This document shows positions 1-7,025 of a DNA stretch of 17,436 bases, piece by piece; the first letter of the stretch is position 1, and every line of letters starts with the position of its first letter. The notes under the pieces are model-generated. The model saw only the letters and a program-made list of their open reading frames with translations, did not search any database and was not told the DNA's origin. Source of the DNA: CAZYJD01 sp964647785 (GTDB lineage Bacteria > Bacteroidota > Bacteroidia > NS11-12g > UBA9320); NCBI GenBank assembly GCA_964647785.1, contig CAZYJD010000044.1, forward strand, positions 1-17,436, written 5' to 3'. Both the position numbers and the translations under genes were made by a program.

Positions 1-35
1 TTGCAAATCCGTGCAAGATGTTGACTAAAATATCA
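1..35. other. Short non-coding edge with a small inverted repeat
   Basis: This edge lies beyond the stop codon of the minus-strand persulfide dioxygenase gene. It contains a perfect 5-bp inverted repeat, TTGCA at 1-5 and TGCAA at 12-16, with a 6-nt loop. On the minus strand it follows the stop codon, so it could be part of a weak transcription terminator, but the window ends before any T-run could be seen. The stem is short enough to be chance. Confidence 0.2.
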
Positions 36-1451
36 TTAAGCTTTTAACTCGGGCTTGCTTGCAACCAAGCCTTCGAGTTCGATATCCGGGTTGGCTTGAA
101 TTTCTTTGAAGCCACCCCATACGTTTTTAATCCGATGATATCCGGAGGCTTTTAGGATAGAAGCAGCGATGATTGAGCGATATCCGCCGGCACAGTGGAT
201 GTACAGATCGCTTTCGGGATCGATTTCTTCTTTTCTTGCTTCCAATTCATTCAAGGGAATCAGGTGGGCACCTTTAACGTGGCTGTTTTCGAATTCAGAA
301 ACTTTTCTGACGTCCACCACACGCGCATTTTCATCGTGTTTGAGGTCGAGGCCCAATTCATAGGAATCAACAGAAATGATCATATCTAATGCTTTTCCGG
401 CTTTTTCCCAGGCGGGGTATCCACCTTTTAGCACTCCTTTTATTTGGTCAAATCCCACACGGGCCAAACGCGTAACACTTTCTTCTTCCTTGCCATGGTC
501 GCATACCAATACAATCTTCCGATCGAGGCTGAATAAACTTGCAGCCCAAATGGCGTATTGACCGTTGAGGCCAATATTGATGCTGCCAGGCACAAAGCCT
601 TTTTCAAATTCGAGTGGATCGCGTGAATCGATCACGAGGGCACCGTCATTCATGGCTGTTTCGAACTGTTCAGTATTCAACTCCATTGTGCCTTCACTGA
701 GTATTTCCTTCAGGGCGGTGTAGCCGGTTTTATTGATACGGGCGTTTTCAGCGAAATAGGCCGGAGGGGGCGCAATGCCTTCAAGCAGAGCTTTAATGAA
801 TTCATCGCGACTCATTTCCTGCAATGCGTAGTTGTTCTTTTTCTGATCTCCAATGGTGCTGTAGGTTTCGGGTCCGAGGTTTTTTCCGCAGCTTGAACCA
901 GCGCCATGGGCTGGGTATAGCAGCACCTCATTGGGCAGCGGCATGATTTTGTTGCGGAGTGAGTCGAACATCATACCCGCCAACATTTCACCCGTGTATT
1001 TTCCTCCCGATTCCAGCAAATCAGGACGGCCTACATCGCCTACAAAGAGAGTGTCTCCACTGAAGAGTGCATGATCTTTGCCCTGTTCATCCTTTAGGAG
1101 AAAACAGGTAGATTCCGGGGTGTGACCCGGGGTATGCAGAGCCATCAAGCTCACTTTTCCCAAAGGAAGGACCTCTCCGTCTTCTACATTTTTGATGCCA
1201 TAACCGGTTTGTGCACCTGGTCCGTAGATGATGGTTGCTCCGGTCTTTTTTGCAAGATCCACGTGGCCGGAAACAAAATCAGCGTGAAAATGGGTTTCTA
1301 TGATGTAGCAGATTTTGTGCCCTGCGTCTTCGGCTTTTTGAATGTATCCATCGTAATCGCGTATGGGGTCTATGATGGCTACTTCACCTTCAGATTCAAT
1401 GTAATAGGAAGCCTGTGCAAGGCAGTTGGTATATAATTGTTCTATGTGCAT
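36..1451 (-). CDS. Persulfide dioxygenase-like metallo-beta-lactamase with two rhodanese domains
   Basis: A 471-residue fusion expected to oxidise glutathione- or other low-molecular-weight persulfides to sulfite and to move sulfane sulfur, protecting the cell from excess sulfide. Residues 1-230 are an ETHE1/CstB-type MBL fold with THFHAD (His54, His56, Asp58), GHT (His110), SGDT (Asp133) and PAHG (His182). These give the mononuclear-iron ligands His54, His110 and Asp133 expected from ETHE1. Residues about 258-352 are a first rhodanese whose active loop reads CDHGKE, with Cys317 but without the usual Arg. Residues about 360-460 are a second rhodanese with the canonical loop CAGGYR (Cys420). 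I chose ATG at 1449-1451; a TTG two codons upstream would overlap the upstream gene and has no support. The gene starts 2 nt after the stop of the secreted nuclease gene and is probably co-transcribed with it. The protein has no signal peptide and should be cytoplasmic. The family call is firm; the exact sulfur substrate is unknown. Confidence 0.9.
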   Translation of the reverse strand: MHIEQLYTNCLAQASYYIESEGEVAIIDPIRDYDGYIQKAEDAGHKICYIIETHFHADFVSGHVDLAKKTGATIIYGPGAQTGYGIKNVEDGEVLPLGKVSLMALHTPGHTPESTCFLLKDEQGKDHALFSGDTLFVGDVGRPDLLESGGKYTGEMLAGMMFDSLRNKIMPLPNEVLLYPAHGAGSSCGKNLGPETYSTIGDQKKNNYALQEMSRDEFIKALLEGIAPPPAYFAENARINKTGYTALKEILSEGTMELNTEQFETAMNDGALVIDSRDPLEFEKGFVPGSINIGLNGQYAIWAASLFSLDRKIVLVCDHGKEEESVTRLARVGFDQIKGVLKGGYPAWEKAGKALDMIISVDSYELGLDLKHDENARVVDVRKVSEFENSHVKGAHLIPLNELEARKEEIDPESDLYIHCAGGYRSIIAASILKASGYHRIKNVWGGFKEIQANPDIELEGLVASKPELKA

Positions 1452-1453
1452 GA

Positions 1454-2761
1454 TCAATTTTGTTTTAAAACAAGTTTACGAAAACTATTGGCTTGTTCAT
1501 CGTTCAGGCTAATAACAAGATATCCCGGAGGAATGTTGGCAGGCAACGAGATGCGCGCATTGGGCTCAGAAAAGTCCAGATGTTGATCCATCCAAATCCT
1601 GCCAAGCAAATCGCTGATTTGAAGGTGGAAGGAATGTTGAAGGTTTTCTGCTTTCAGCTGAATGAGCAGCTCATTTCGTATCGGGTTGGGAATGGCAAAT
1701 GAATGGAGATGCAGCATAGTCGAACTGGATAGGTCTTTTTGAACCAAAAGACTCAGTTGAACAGGCAGGTGATCAGAAACTTCATAAAGAGCATTGGCAA
1801 TTTCTGTGGGAACTTTGAAGTTCTTTCCCTGATTAACAGCGAGGTTGAAGTGTTGGGCATCCTGTCCCAGGGCTTCATAGGAGTTGTTGAGGTAGAAAAT
1901 TTTCGATGAGGTGTTTTGCAGGGCCTTGTTTATGAGGATAAAGTCGTAGCGATCATCCATCCCCCCGCCCGAAAAACAACCGCCATTGGTAGATGTGCTG
2001 CGCGTACTTTGGGTGTGCAAATTGGCATAGGTGGCGTTGTTGTTCCAATTTCCCGGGGCTTCTTTTGGATCATAGAAACGAATATTTTCACTTTCAGTAC
2101 TCACCAAGTTTTTAAATGCGGTTTCAGTGCTGCTTTGCACATTAAAATCGCCTGCAAGCAAATATGATCGGTTTGAGGGGCCATTTTTGATGTAATCCAT
2201 GATGGCCGCCGTTTGGCGTGCCCTTTCCGTTTGATCGGCTGAGGTACTACCTGCTTTGAGGTGCACCACGATGATGGAAAAATAGGCGGTATCTCTTCTT
2301 GCGGCCGTTCGCTTATCATAGAGGTGATAGACATCGGCTTGTCGAATGAGATTGCGGCCATCGGTTCCACGATAAATTTGCTCTTGATCCATCAATGCTA
2401 TTTTATTCCTGTTGTAGAACAACATATTCACGAGGTTGCTACCGGTGCGATTGCTGAAATTGGCGTCTTCATAAAAAGTTCTACCATTGGTGTTGAGCGC
2501 ATTCTCCAATAGGTAAAAAGAATTGCGGAAATCTGCCCCCATCTCATTCACTGCGAGGATGTCAGGAAGGCTGTAAGCAATGATTTTGGCAAGATTGGCT
2601 TCTTTATTTGCAGGGCTGTTGGAGTTGTCATCGCAGAAACTGTTGATGTTGCGGTAATTGAGCAAGTTGTACTGCATTACCTTAAGGGTGTCAAAGCCTT
2701 GTGCAAGTCCGGTGAAAAGGAAGCAAAAGAGAAAAATGGAAAGGGAAGTCAATTTCTTCAT
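1454..2761 (-). CDS. Secreted endonuclease/exonuclease/phosphatase-family protein with T9SS sorting domain
   Basis: A 435-residue exported protein. Residues 1-22 are a signal peptide (MKKL, then a hydrophobic core ending TGLAQG). Residues about 25-340 are an EEP-fold hydrolase, the DNase I/sphingomyelinase/inositol phosphatase superfamily. The metal-site and catalytic motifs appear in order: MQYNLLNYR (Asn32), NEMG (Glu73), VVHLKAG (His167), AGDFN (Asp205, Asn207) and SDHLPV (Asp330, His331). The last 85 residues or so are a type A type IX secretion domain, with an early NP motif (residues 359-360), then a DLLGR turn, and GYLVISL close to the C-terminus. This predicts export across the outer membrane and cell-surface anchoring or release. 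ATG at 2759-2761 is chosen because it begins the signal peptide; a frame-open extension to 2851 would bury that signal and cross the divergent promoter region. Substrate (DNA, phospholipid or another phosphodiester) cannot be told from sequence. The persulfide dioxygenase gene follows after 2 nt. Confidence 0.88.
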   Translation of the reverse strand: MKKLTSLSIFLFCFLFTGLAQGFDTLKVMQYNLLNYRNINSFCDDNSNSPANKEANLAKIIAYSLPDILAVNEMGADFRNSFYLLENALNTNGRTFYEDANFSNRTGSNLVNMLFYNRNKIALMDQEQIYRGTDGRNLIRQADVYHLYDKRTAARRDTAYFSIIVVHLKAGSTSADQTERARQTAAIMDYIKNGPSNRSYLLAGDFNVQSSTETAFKNLVSTESENIRFYDPKEAPGNWNNNATYANLHTQSTRSTSTNGGCFSGGGMDDRYDFILINKALQNTSSKIFYLNNSYEALGQDAQHFNLAVNQGKNFKVPTEIANALYEVSDHLPVQLSLLVQKDLSSSTMLHLHSFAIPNPIRNELLIQLKAENLQHSFHLQISDLLGRIWMDQHLDFSEPNARISLPANIPPGYLVISLNDEQANSFRKLVLKQN

Positions 2762-2841
2762 AAAGAAGTACTTGTTTTTTGAGGGGTTAAAAGTACAAAT
2801 CAGCTTTGAGCTATGGGTCAAATACATGTTATTTTGAAGAA

Positions 2842-3336
2842 ATGGACACAATCATAGCGGTATTAGGAATCGTACTTATTGTATTGGCTGCTGCCGGCAG
2901 CATATTGCCTGTTTTACCGGGAGCGCCTGTGGCTTACGGGGCACTTTTTCTGCTGTTGTTACATACGGAAGGGGCTGCAAATATTGAAACAAAAGACTTC
3001 GTGATATACGGGCTGGCTGTTGGATTGATCAGTTTGGCGGACTATTATTTACCCATATGGGGCACGAAAAAGTTCGGAGGAACCAAGGCCGGCAAACGAG
3101 GCAGCTTTTGGGGCATGTTACTCGGATTGTTTGTGCTTACCCCAGTCATGGGGCCTATGAGCATTTTGGTGGGTCCACTCATTGGGGCTTACGCAGGCGA
3201 AATGATTGCACACAGGAATAATAAAATGGCATTGCGTTCTGCTTGGGGTTCATTTCTTGGGTTCTTAGCTGGAACAGCTTTGAAACTGGTGTTTTGCGTC
3301 GTGGTGCTTTGGAAATTTATAGCGGCAGTTTGGTGA
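2842..3336 (+). CDS. DUF456 family small integral membrane protein
   Basis: A 164-residue, glycine-rich, highly hydrophobic protein. It has an N-terminal helix at about 3-25 containing the family-typical turn GSILPVLPGAP, further membrane segments at about 28-40, 54-72, 88-125 and 138-160, and a short basic/glycine loop (KKFGGTKAGKRG) near residue 80. These features match DUF456, a family of inner-membrane proteins with glycine-zipper-like helices and no established function. ATG at 2842 is chosen over an in-frame TTG at 2806 because the hydrophobic N-terminus begins there and the extra residues would be polar. It is divergently arranged from the secreted nuclease gene and ends 1 nt before the stop codon of the convergent lipoprotein gene. 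Family assignment is confident, function unknown. Confidence 0.82.
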   Translation: MDTIIAVLGIVLIVLAAAGSILPVLPGAPVAYGALFLLLLHTEGAANIETKDFVIYGLAVGLISLADYYLPIWGTKKFGGTKAGKRGSFWGMLLGLFVLTPVMGPMSILVGPLIGAYAGEMIAHRNNKMALRSAWGSFLGFLAGTALKLVFCVVVLWKFIAAVW

Positions 3337-3337
3337 T

Positions 3338-4048
3338 TTAGAGATTGAATCGATTCAAACGAACCACAAAGCCAGCACTGAGGCGAAAGGGCATGTACTC
3401 ATAAGGACTCAAGTCTTGATCGGTTCCAATGCTGATGCCGAATTGGGTGGTGAATTTTATTTGGGGACTCCCAAATCGGAGAGTTACGGCATTTTCGATG
3501 AAAAGGTCACTTACAGGATTTGGTATATTTTCAGACAAGCCCTCGGTTTTATTGGTGAATGACACATAGGCTGGTTTTAAACTGTAGAGGGCTTCGAAGT
3601 GTTGACCCACAAAACCAAGGCTCGTTTGCGCAAAGTACTTTTGATAAGAACCTCCAAAGCCTTCTTTTGTAGAGGAACTGCCATACCCGAACCCGCCAAA
3701 GCCTTCAATTAAACCACGGTTTTTTTGCCCAAAGCGGTTGTAGTATCCACCGCCTAATTCAACCATATTGCTTCTTGAGCCACCCACTTCAGTTGAACTG
3801 CCATTGCTCCAACTAACGGTGGTAGGTTCTATCTTGAAATTCTGATATGACCCAAACGCCATTAGGTTGCTATCAATGCCCCAAGCCAGATGCAAATCAA
3901 TGGCATTGGAAATGTGCAGAGCCCCCGCGATATCGCCTTTTTGTGTGACCATACCTGTGTTGATGGTGTTCGGAACATAAACCGGTGCACAATTCTGCAA
4001 AACAAACCCAAGGCTTGCAATGCTAAGCAGGCTTAAAAAATCTCTCAT
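3338..4048 (-). CDS. Predicted outer-surface lipoprotein, beta-barrel-like, function unknown
   Basis: A 236-residue protein that I recognise only as a general Bacteroidota type. It begins with a basic residue, a hydrophobic stretch and a lipobox-like end LQNC (Cys20), followed by APVYVPN, a start often seen in Bacteroidota lipoproteins. The mature part is rich in glycine, serine and aromatic residues with alternating hydrophobic strands, ending FRLSAGFVVRLNRFNL with a terminal aromatic/hydrophobic strand. This is consistent with a small outer-membrane beta-barrel or a surface beta-sheet protein. ATG at 4046-4048 follows a TAATTTTG element by only 4 nt, so it probably has its own promoter although it lies just 39 nt downstream of the flavoprotein oxidase gene on the same strand. 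Its stop codon sits 1 nt from the stop of the convergent DUF456 gene. No enzymatic motif is visible. Confidence 0.72.
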   Translation of the reverse strand: MRDFLSLLSIASLGFVLQNCAPVYVPNTINTGMVTQKGDIAGALHISNAIDLHLAWGIDSNLMAFGSYQNFKIEPTTVSWSNGSSTEVGGSRSNMVELGGGYYNRFGQKNRGLIEGFGGFGYGSSSTKEGFGGSYQKYFAQTSLGFVGQHFEALYSLKPAYVSFTNKTEGLSENIPNPVSDLFIENAVTLRFGSPQIKFTTQFGISIGTDQDLSPYEYMPFRLSAGFVVRLNRFNL

Positions 4049-4052
4049 TAAT

Positions 4053-4060
4053 CAAAATTA
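4053..4060 (-). promoter_or_regulatory. -7 promoter element (TAATTTTG) of the lipoprotein gene
   Basis: On the minus strand this reads TAATTTTG, an exact match to the Bacteroidota sigma-A -7 consensus TAnnTTTG. It is preceded at 18 nt by TTG (4079-4081), a candidate -33 element, and followed by ATTA and then the ATG. With so short a spacing transcription should start at or next to the start codon. Confidence 0.55.
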
Positions 4061-4087
4061 ACCCTTTGATATGAGCTACAAGCTGAT

Positions 4088-5293
4088 TTATCTCACATCC
4101 CATTGACGGATGGCCATTTCGCTTACAGTTTGGCCAATGGAAAGCGATGAGGTGGCTGCAGGCGAAGGAGCATTCAGCACATGTATAATGCCCTGTTTTT
4201 CAACGATTTTAAAATCATCGAGCAAACCGCCGGTCCGATCGCAGGCTTGAGCTCTAACCCCGGAGGGCGCAGCCTCTAAATGCTCCTTTTGTATTTCTGG
4301 CACCAGACGCTGCAAAGCAGTAGTAAAGGCTTGTTTGGAATAAGAGCGCAGCATTTCTCCCAAGCCTGTTTTCCAGTATTTGAGCATCACTTTTTGAAAT
4401 CCCGGCCAGGAAACGGCTTCCCAAAATTCGCCAAAGTGAAAATCGGTTTTTCTGTAACCTTCGCGCCTGAATGCAAATACTGCATTGGGCCCTGCTTCAA
4501 TATGTCCATTGATCATACGGGTAAAATGCACGCCCAGAAACGGGAAGTTGGGGTCGGGCACGGGATAAATGAGGTTCTTTACCAGATGTCTTGCTTCGGG
4601 TTTAAGTTCGTAGTACTCTCCTCTAAAAGGAATGATGCGCACATCCAATGAATCTTCAGTTAATCCCGCAATTTTATCGCTGTACAAACCGGCACAATTG
4701 ATAAGCATGCGCGTGCTTACTTCTCCTGCGTTTGATTCAATGACCATTTCTTCCGCCATTTTTCTGACGGCTTTCACCGTAAAACCAGTTTTAACTGTTC
4801 CACCTGCTTTCTCAAACACAGCCGCATAGGTTCTGCTTACGAGGGTATAGTCAATGATGCCCGTTTGGGGAACGAAGATGCCTTTGATTCCTGCCACGTG
4901 GGGCTCATATTCTTTAATGGCTTCTTTTTCCAGCATTTTCATGCCATCCAAGCCATTTTGCTGCCCGCGTTCATAAATGCCCTGAAGGATTGGAAGCTCT
5001 TCCTCTTTGGTAGCTACGATCACCTTGCCGCATTTATCAAAAGGAATGCTTTGTTCTTCGCAAAAGTCCAGCAGCATGTGGTAGCCATTGATGCAGTTCT
5101 GCGCTTTCAAACTTCCGGGCTTGTAGTAAATGCCACTGTGAATAACCCCGCTATTGTGCCCGGTTTGGTGCAGGGCAGTTTCTTTTTCCTTCTCCAAAAC
5201 CACAATGTTTAATCCGGGTTTCTTCTTTTGTAAATGGTAGGCAGTGGCCAAACCCACAATTCCTCCCCCTATGATGGCAATGTCGTATTTCAT
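4088..5293 (-). CDS. lhgO: L-2-hydroxyglutarate oxidase-type FAD-dependent oxidoreductase
   Basis: A 401-residue flavoprotein of the DAO superfamily that matches the LhgO (YgaF) subfamily, which oxidises L-2-hydroxyglutarate to 2-oxoglutarate and can pass electrons to quinone. The N-terminus carries the Rossmann FAD-binding motif GGGIVGLATAYHL (residues 9-21), followed by an acidic strand end VVLEKE, then the subfamily-typical TGHNSGVIHSGIYYKPGSLKA (44-64) that lies near the flavin. Later come VPQTGIIDY, MLINCAGLYSD (second FAD-contacting strand), a PFRGEYYEL segment, FPFLGVHFTR and, near the end, SGVRAQ and NAPSPAATSSLSIG. Length and motif order are normal for the family. ATG at 5291-5293 begins the flavin fold exactly. 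A TATCTTTG element lies 13 nt upstream. The family name is secure; substrate specificity is inferred from the subfamily. Confidence 0.87.
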   Translation of the reverse strand: MKYDIAIIGGGIVGLATAYHLQKKKPGLNIVVLEKEKETALHQTGHNSGVIHSGIYYKPGSLKAQNCINGYHMLLDFCEEQSIPFDKCGKVIVATKEEELPILQGIYERGQQNGLDGMKMLEKEAIKEYEPHVAGIKGIFVPQTGIIDYTLVSRTYAAVFEKAGGTVKTGFTVKAVRKMAEEMVIESNAGEVSTRMLINCAGLYSDKIAGLTEDSLDVRIIPFRGEYYELKPEARHLVKNLIYPVPDPNFPFLGVHFTRMINGHIEAGPNAVFAFRREGYRKTDFHFGEFWEAVSWPGFQKVMLKYWKTGLGEMLRSYSKQAFTTALQRLVPEIQKEHLEAAPSGVRAQACDRTGGLLDDFKIVEKQGIIHVLNAPSPAATSSLSIGQTVSEMAIRQWDVR

Positions 5294-5306
5294 GTTTTAG
5301 ATGGCA

Positions 5307-5314
5307 CAAAGATA
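5307..5314 (-). promoter_or_regulatory. -7 promoter element (TATCTTTG) of the lhgO-type gene
   Basis: On the minus strand this reads TATCTTTG, an exact TAnnTTTG match, 13 nt upstream of the ATG at 5293. The divergent MetH-module gene has an identical TATCTTTG octamer at 5346-5353, so the two promoters face away from each other within a 64-bp intergenic region. No convincing -33 element is seen for this side. Confidence 0.5.
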
Positions 5315-5322
5315 GAAAGTGG

Positions 5323-5353
5323 TTTCATCCCTCTTACACAGAAGCTATCTTTG
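5323..5353 (+). promoter_or_regulatory. Promoter of the MetH N-terminal module
   Basis: TTTC at 5323-5326 (near-match to the TTTG -33 element), a 19-nt spacer, then TATCTTTG at 5346-5353, an exact -7 match. The start codon follows after only AAGC, so the transcript should begin at or within a base or two of the ATG. Confidence 0.55.
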
Positions 5354-5357
5354 AAGC

Positions 5358-6371
5358 ATGAACGTGAAGGACCAACTGAGTGCGTTATTAAGTGAGCGCA
5401 TACTGATATTGGACGGAGCCATGGGCACCATGATACAGCAGCATCAGCTGAGTGAAGAGGATTACCGGGGTAAGCGATTCGCTGAGTTTCCACACAGTTT
5501 AAAAGGCAACAACGACCTGTTGGTGTTAACACAACCAGCAATTATTGAAGACATCCATCGCAGTTTTCTGGATGCAGGTGCTGATATCCTTGAGACCAAT
5601 ACCTTCAATGCCAATCGCATATCCATGGCGGATTATCACATGGAAGATTTGGTGGAAGAGTTGAATGTAGAAGCAGCGAGCATAGCGAGGAAGCTAACGG
5701 ATGAATACAGCAAAAAAAACCCTGATAAACCGCGATTTGTTGCGGGAAGCATAGGTCCCACCAATAAAACTGCTTCCATCTCTCCTGATGTGAACAACCC
5801 GGGTTATCGGGCGGTGGATTTTGATGAGCTGAAAGCCGTTTATTTAGAACAGGCCAGGGCTCTATTAAAAGGGGGTGCGCATATCTTGTTGATCGAAACC
5901 GTTTTTGACACCTTGAACGCCAAGGCAGCCGTTTTTGCCGTGCTTGAGTTGCAGGATGAGTTGGGAGAAGAGATTCCGTTGATGATCAGTGGAACCATAA
6001 CAGATGCGAGCGGCAGAACGCTAAGCGGTCAGACCACCGAAGCATTTTGGGTGTCGCTCAGTCATGCAAAACCTTTGAGCATCGGCCTCAATTGCGCTTT
6101 GGGAGCAGACCAGATGCGACCTTATGTTGAAGAACTTTCGCGCGTAGCCTGGACTCGGGTTTCTACCCATCCGAATGCGGGCCTCCCAAATGAATTTGGC
6201 GAGTATGACGACAGCCCGGAACACATGGCATCGGTGATTGCTGAATTTGCCAAAAGTGGATTTTTAAATATTGTGGGAGGTTGTTGTGGAACCACGCCCG
6301 AGCATATACGCAAGATTGCAGAGGCGGTGAATGATGTTTCGCCAAGGAGTGTTCCGATGATCAAACTTTAA
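5358..6371 (+). CDS. Homocysteine S-methyltransferase module of a split cobalamin-dependent methionine synthase
   Basis: A 337-residue protein equal to the N-terminal homocysteine-binding barrel of MetH, which activates homocysteine through a zinc thiolate for methylation by methylcobalamin. Visible motifs are LDGAMGTMIQ (18-27), LLVLTQP (54-60), DILETNTFNA (76-85), GSIGPTNKT (130-138), LLIETVFDTLNA (177-188), GLNCALG with Cys246, and GGCCGTTPEHI with Cys309 and Cys310. The three zinc-binding cysteines are all present. The protein stops just after the barrel, where a full-length MetH would continue into the pterin-binding domain, so this is a clean module rather than a frameshift. Separate N-terminal modules are known in Bacteroidota, but the remaining MetH part is not next to it here: a minus-strand gene lies immediately downstream. 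ATG at 5358 sits 4 nt after TATCTTTG. The other possibility is a free-standing S-methylmethionine- or betaine-type transferase, but motif spacing fits MetH best. Confidence 0.87.
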   Translation: MNVKDQLSALLSERILILDGAMGTMIQQHQLSEEDYRGKRFAEFPHSLKGNNDLLVLTQPAIIEDIHRSFLDAGADILETNTFNANRISMADYHMEDLVEELNVEAASIARKLTDEYSKKNPDKPRFVAGSIGPTNKTASISPDVNNPGYRAVDFDELKAVYLEQARALLKGGAHILLIETVFDTLNAKAAVFAVLELQDELGEEIPLMISGTITDASGRTLSGQTTEAFWVSLSHAKPLSIGLNCALGADQMRPYVEELSRVAWTRVSTHPNAGLPNEFGEYDDSPEHMASVIAEFAKSGFLNIVGGCCGTTPEHIRKIAEAVNDVSPRSVPMIKL

Positions 6372-6550
6372 CGTGCTCTTTTTTGGCGTTGGTAGCGTCT
6401 AAAAAAGTACATAAACACAGAAACTAGAAACACCATCAGGAAGATGGTGGTGTTGTCGTTGCCAAAACCATCGGCTTGCCAACTGATCGCGGCTTCTACC
6501 AAGCAAATGGCCGCCAATGCCAACCAAACAATTTCAACAAATCGCTTCAT
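6368..6550 (-). CDS. Small two-helix membrane protein, function unknown
   Basis: A 60-residue protein with a hydrophobic helix at about residues 5-23 (VEIVWLALAAICLVEAAIS), a short polar loop rich in Gly/Asn/Asp, a second helix at about 35-50 (TIFLMVFLVSVFMYFF) and a very basic tail RRYQRQKRAR. The positive tail suggests both ends face the cytoplasm. Small proteins of this general layout occur in Bacteroidota, but I know no function. ATG at 6548-6550 is chosen because it lies exactly 4 nt after a perfect TATATTTG -7 element; a longer frame starting at 6565 would run through that promoter. The stop codon overlaps the stop codon of the convergent MetH-module gene by 4 bp in the palindrome TTAA (6368-6371). 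The promoter match and normal composition argue that it is a real gene. Confidence 0.7.
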   Translation of the reverse strand: MKRFVEIVWLALAAICLVEAAISWQADGFGNDNTTIFLMVFLVSVFMYFFRRYQRQKRAR

Positions 6551-6554
6551 GTGG

Positions 6555-6585
6555 CAAATATACATTCACTGTATGGTCCATGAAA
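6555..6585 (-). promoter_or_regulatory. Promoter of the 60-residue membrane protein gene
   Basis: On the minus strand TTTC (6585-6582), a 19-nt spacer, then TATATTTG (6562-6555) and CCAC before the ATG. The stretch GTATATTTGCCACATG is identical, base for base, to the one in front of the cysteinyl-tRNA synthetase gene. Confidence 0.55.
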
Positions 6586-6592
6586 TGCAGAA

Positions 6593-6675
6593 GCTACTCA
6601 TCGTAGCAAAAGGTACTTTTATCGAGCATGGTACTTTGTATTGCATAGTACATGATAATGCATATATATTTGCAT
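6593..6675. promoter_or_regulatory. Candidate PadR operator region with repeated GTAC and TGCAT boxes
   Basis: The 135-bp gap between the divergent small membrane gene and padR is rich in short symmetric motifs. There is a dyad GCTAC/GTAGC (6593-6597 and 6603-6607). Three GTAC boxes lie at 6613-6616, 6631-6634 and 6648-6651, spaced 17-18 bp; the first two are within identical GGTACTTT octamers, and the first is the near-palindrome AAAGGTACTTTT. An inverted repeat TGCAT/ATGCA (6642-6646, 6658-6662) follows, with another TGCAT at 6671-6675 touching the padR -7 element. PadR-family repressors usually bind dyads just upstream of their own operons, so these are plausible autoregulatory sites. No consensus from a near relative is available to me. 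Confidence 0.4.
6665..6672 (+). promoter_or_regulatory. -7 promoter element (TATATTTG) of the padR-PspC operon
   Basis: TATATTTG is an exact TAnnTTTG match 13 nt upstream of the padR ATG, with TTG at 6641-6643 as a possible but widely spaced (21 nt) -33 element. It lies inside the repeat-rich region proposed as the PadR operator. Confidence 0.5.
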
Positions 6676-6685
6676 AACCAATTTC

Positions 6686-7024
6686 ATGAACCCAGAGAAC
6701 ACACAAGCGCAAATGCGCAAAGGCATATTGGAGTACTGCATTTTGAGCATCATTTGTCGCGGGGAGATTTATGCCAGCGATATACTCAGCGAACTCAAAG
6801 CAGCCCATTTGATTGTGGTAGAAGGAACGCTCTACCCACTGCTCACCCGTTTAAAGAATGGTGGTTTATTGGAGTATAGCTGGAAAGAATCGCAGCAGGG
6901 CCCCCCACGCAAGTATTACAACCTTACCGAGAGCGGTAAAACCTTTTTAAAGGAGTTGGATCGCACCTGGATGGAATTGCAGTATTCAGTAGAACAAACA
7001 ACCAAGAACACCCCCCAATCCTGA
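6686..7024 (+). CDS. PadR-family transcriptional regulator
   Basis: A 112-residue winged-helix repressor of the short PadR type. Residues about 10-37 form the first helices (MRKGILEYCILSIIC, then GEIYASDI), residues 47-57 are the diagnostic recognition-helix segment GTLYPLLTRLK, and residues 61-84 form the wing, ending GPPRKYYNLTESG. A final helix of about 20 residues would mediate dimerisation. The length is typical of the subfamily that controls adjacent membrane-protein genes. It lies 1 nt upstream of the PspC-domain gene and is surely co-transcribed with it. The upstream region has several short inverted repeats that could be its own operator. The ligand or stress it senses cannot be read from the sequence. 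Confidence 0.92.
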   Translation: MNPENTQAQMRKGILEYCILSIICRGEIYASDILSELKAAHLIVVEGTLYPLLTRLKNGGLLEYSWKESQQGPPRKYYNLTESGKTFLKELDRTWMELQYSVEQTTKNTPQS

Positions 7025-7025
7025 T

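Noticed and set aside
1452..1457. TTG start two codons upstream of the persulfide dioxygenase ATG
   Set aside because: It would overlap the nuclease stop codon and adds only two residues; the ATG at 1449-1451 is enough.
2819..2826. TGTATTTG on the minus strand as a promoter for the secreted nuclease
   Set aside because: One mismatch to TAnnTTTG, a 57-nt leader and no -33 element; not strong enough to list.
2762..2851. N-terminal extension of the secreted nuclease frame to 2851
   Set aside because: It would place 30 residues before a clear signal peptide and run into the divergent DUF456 gene start.
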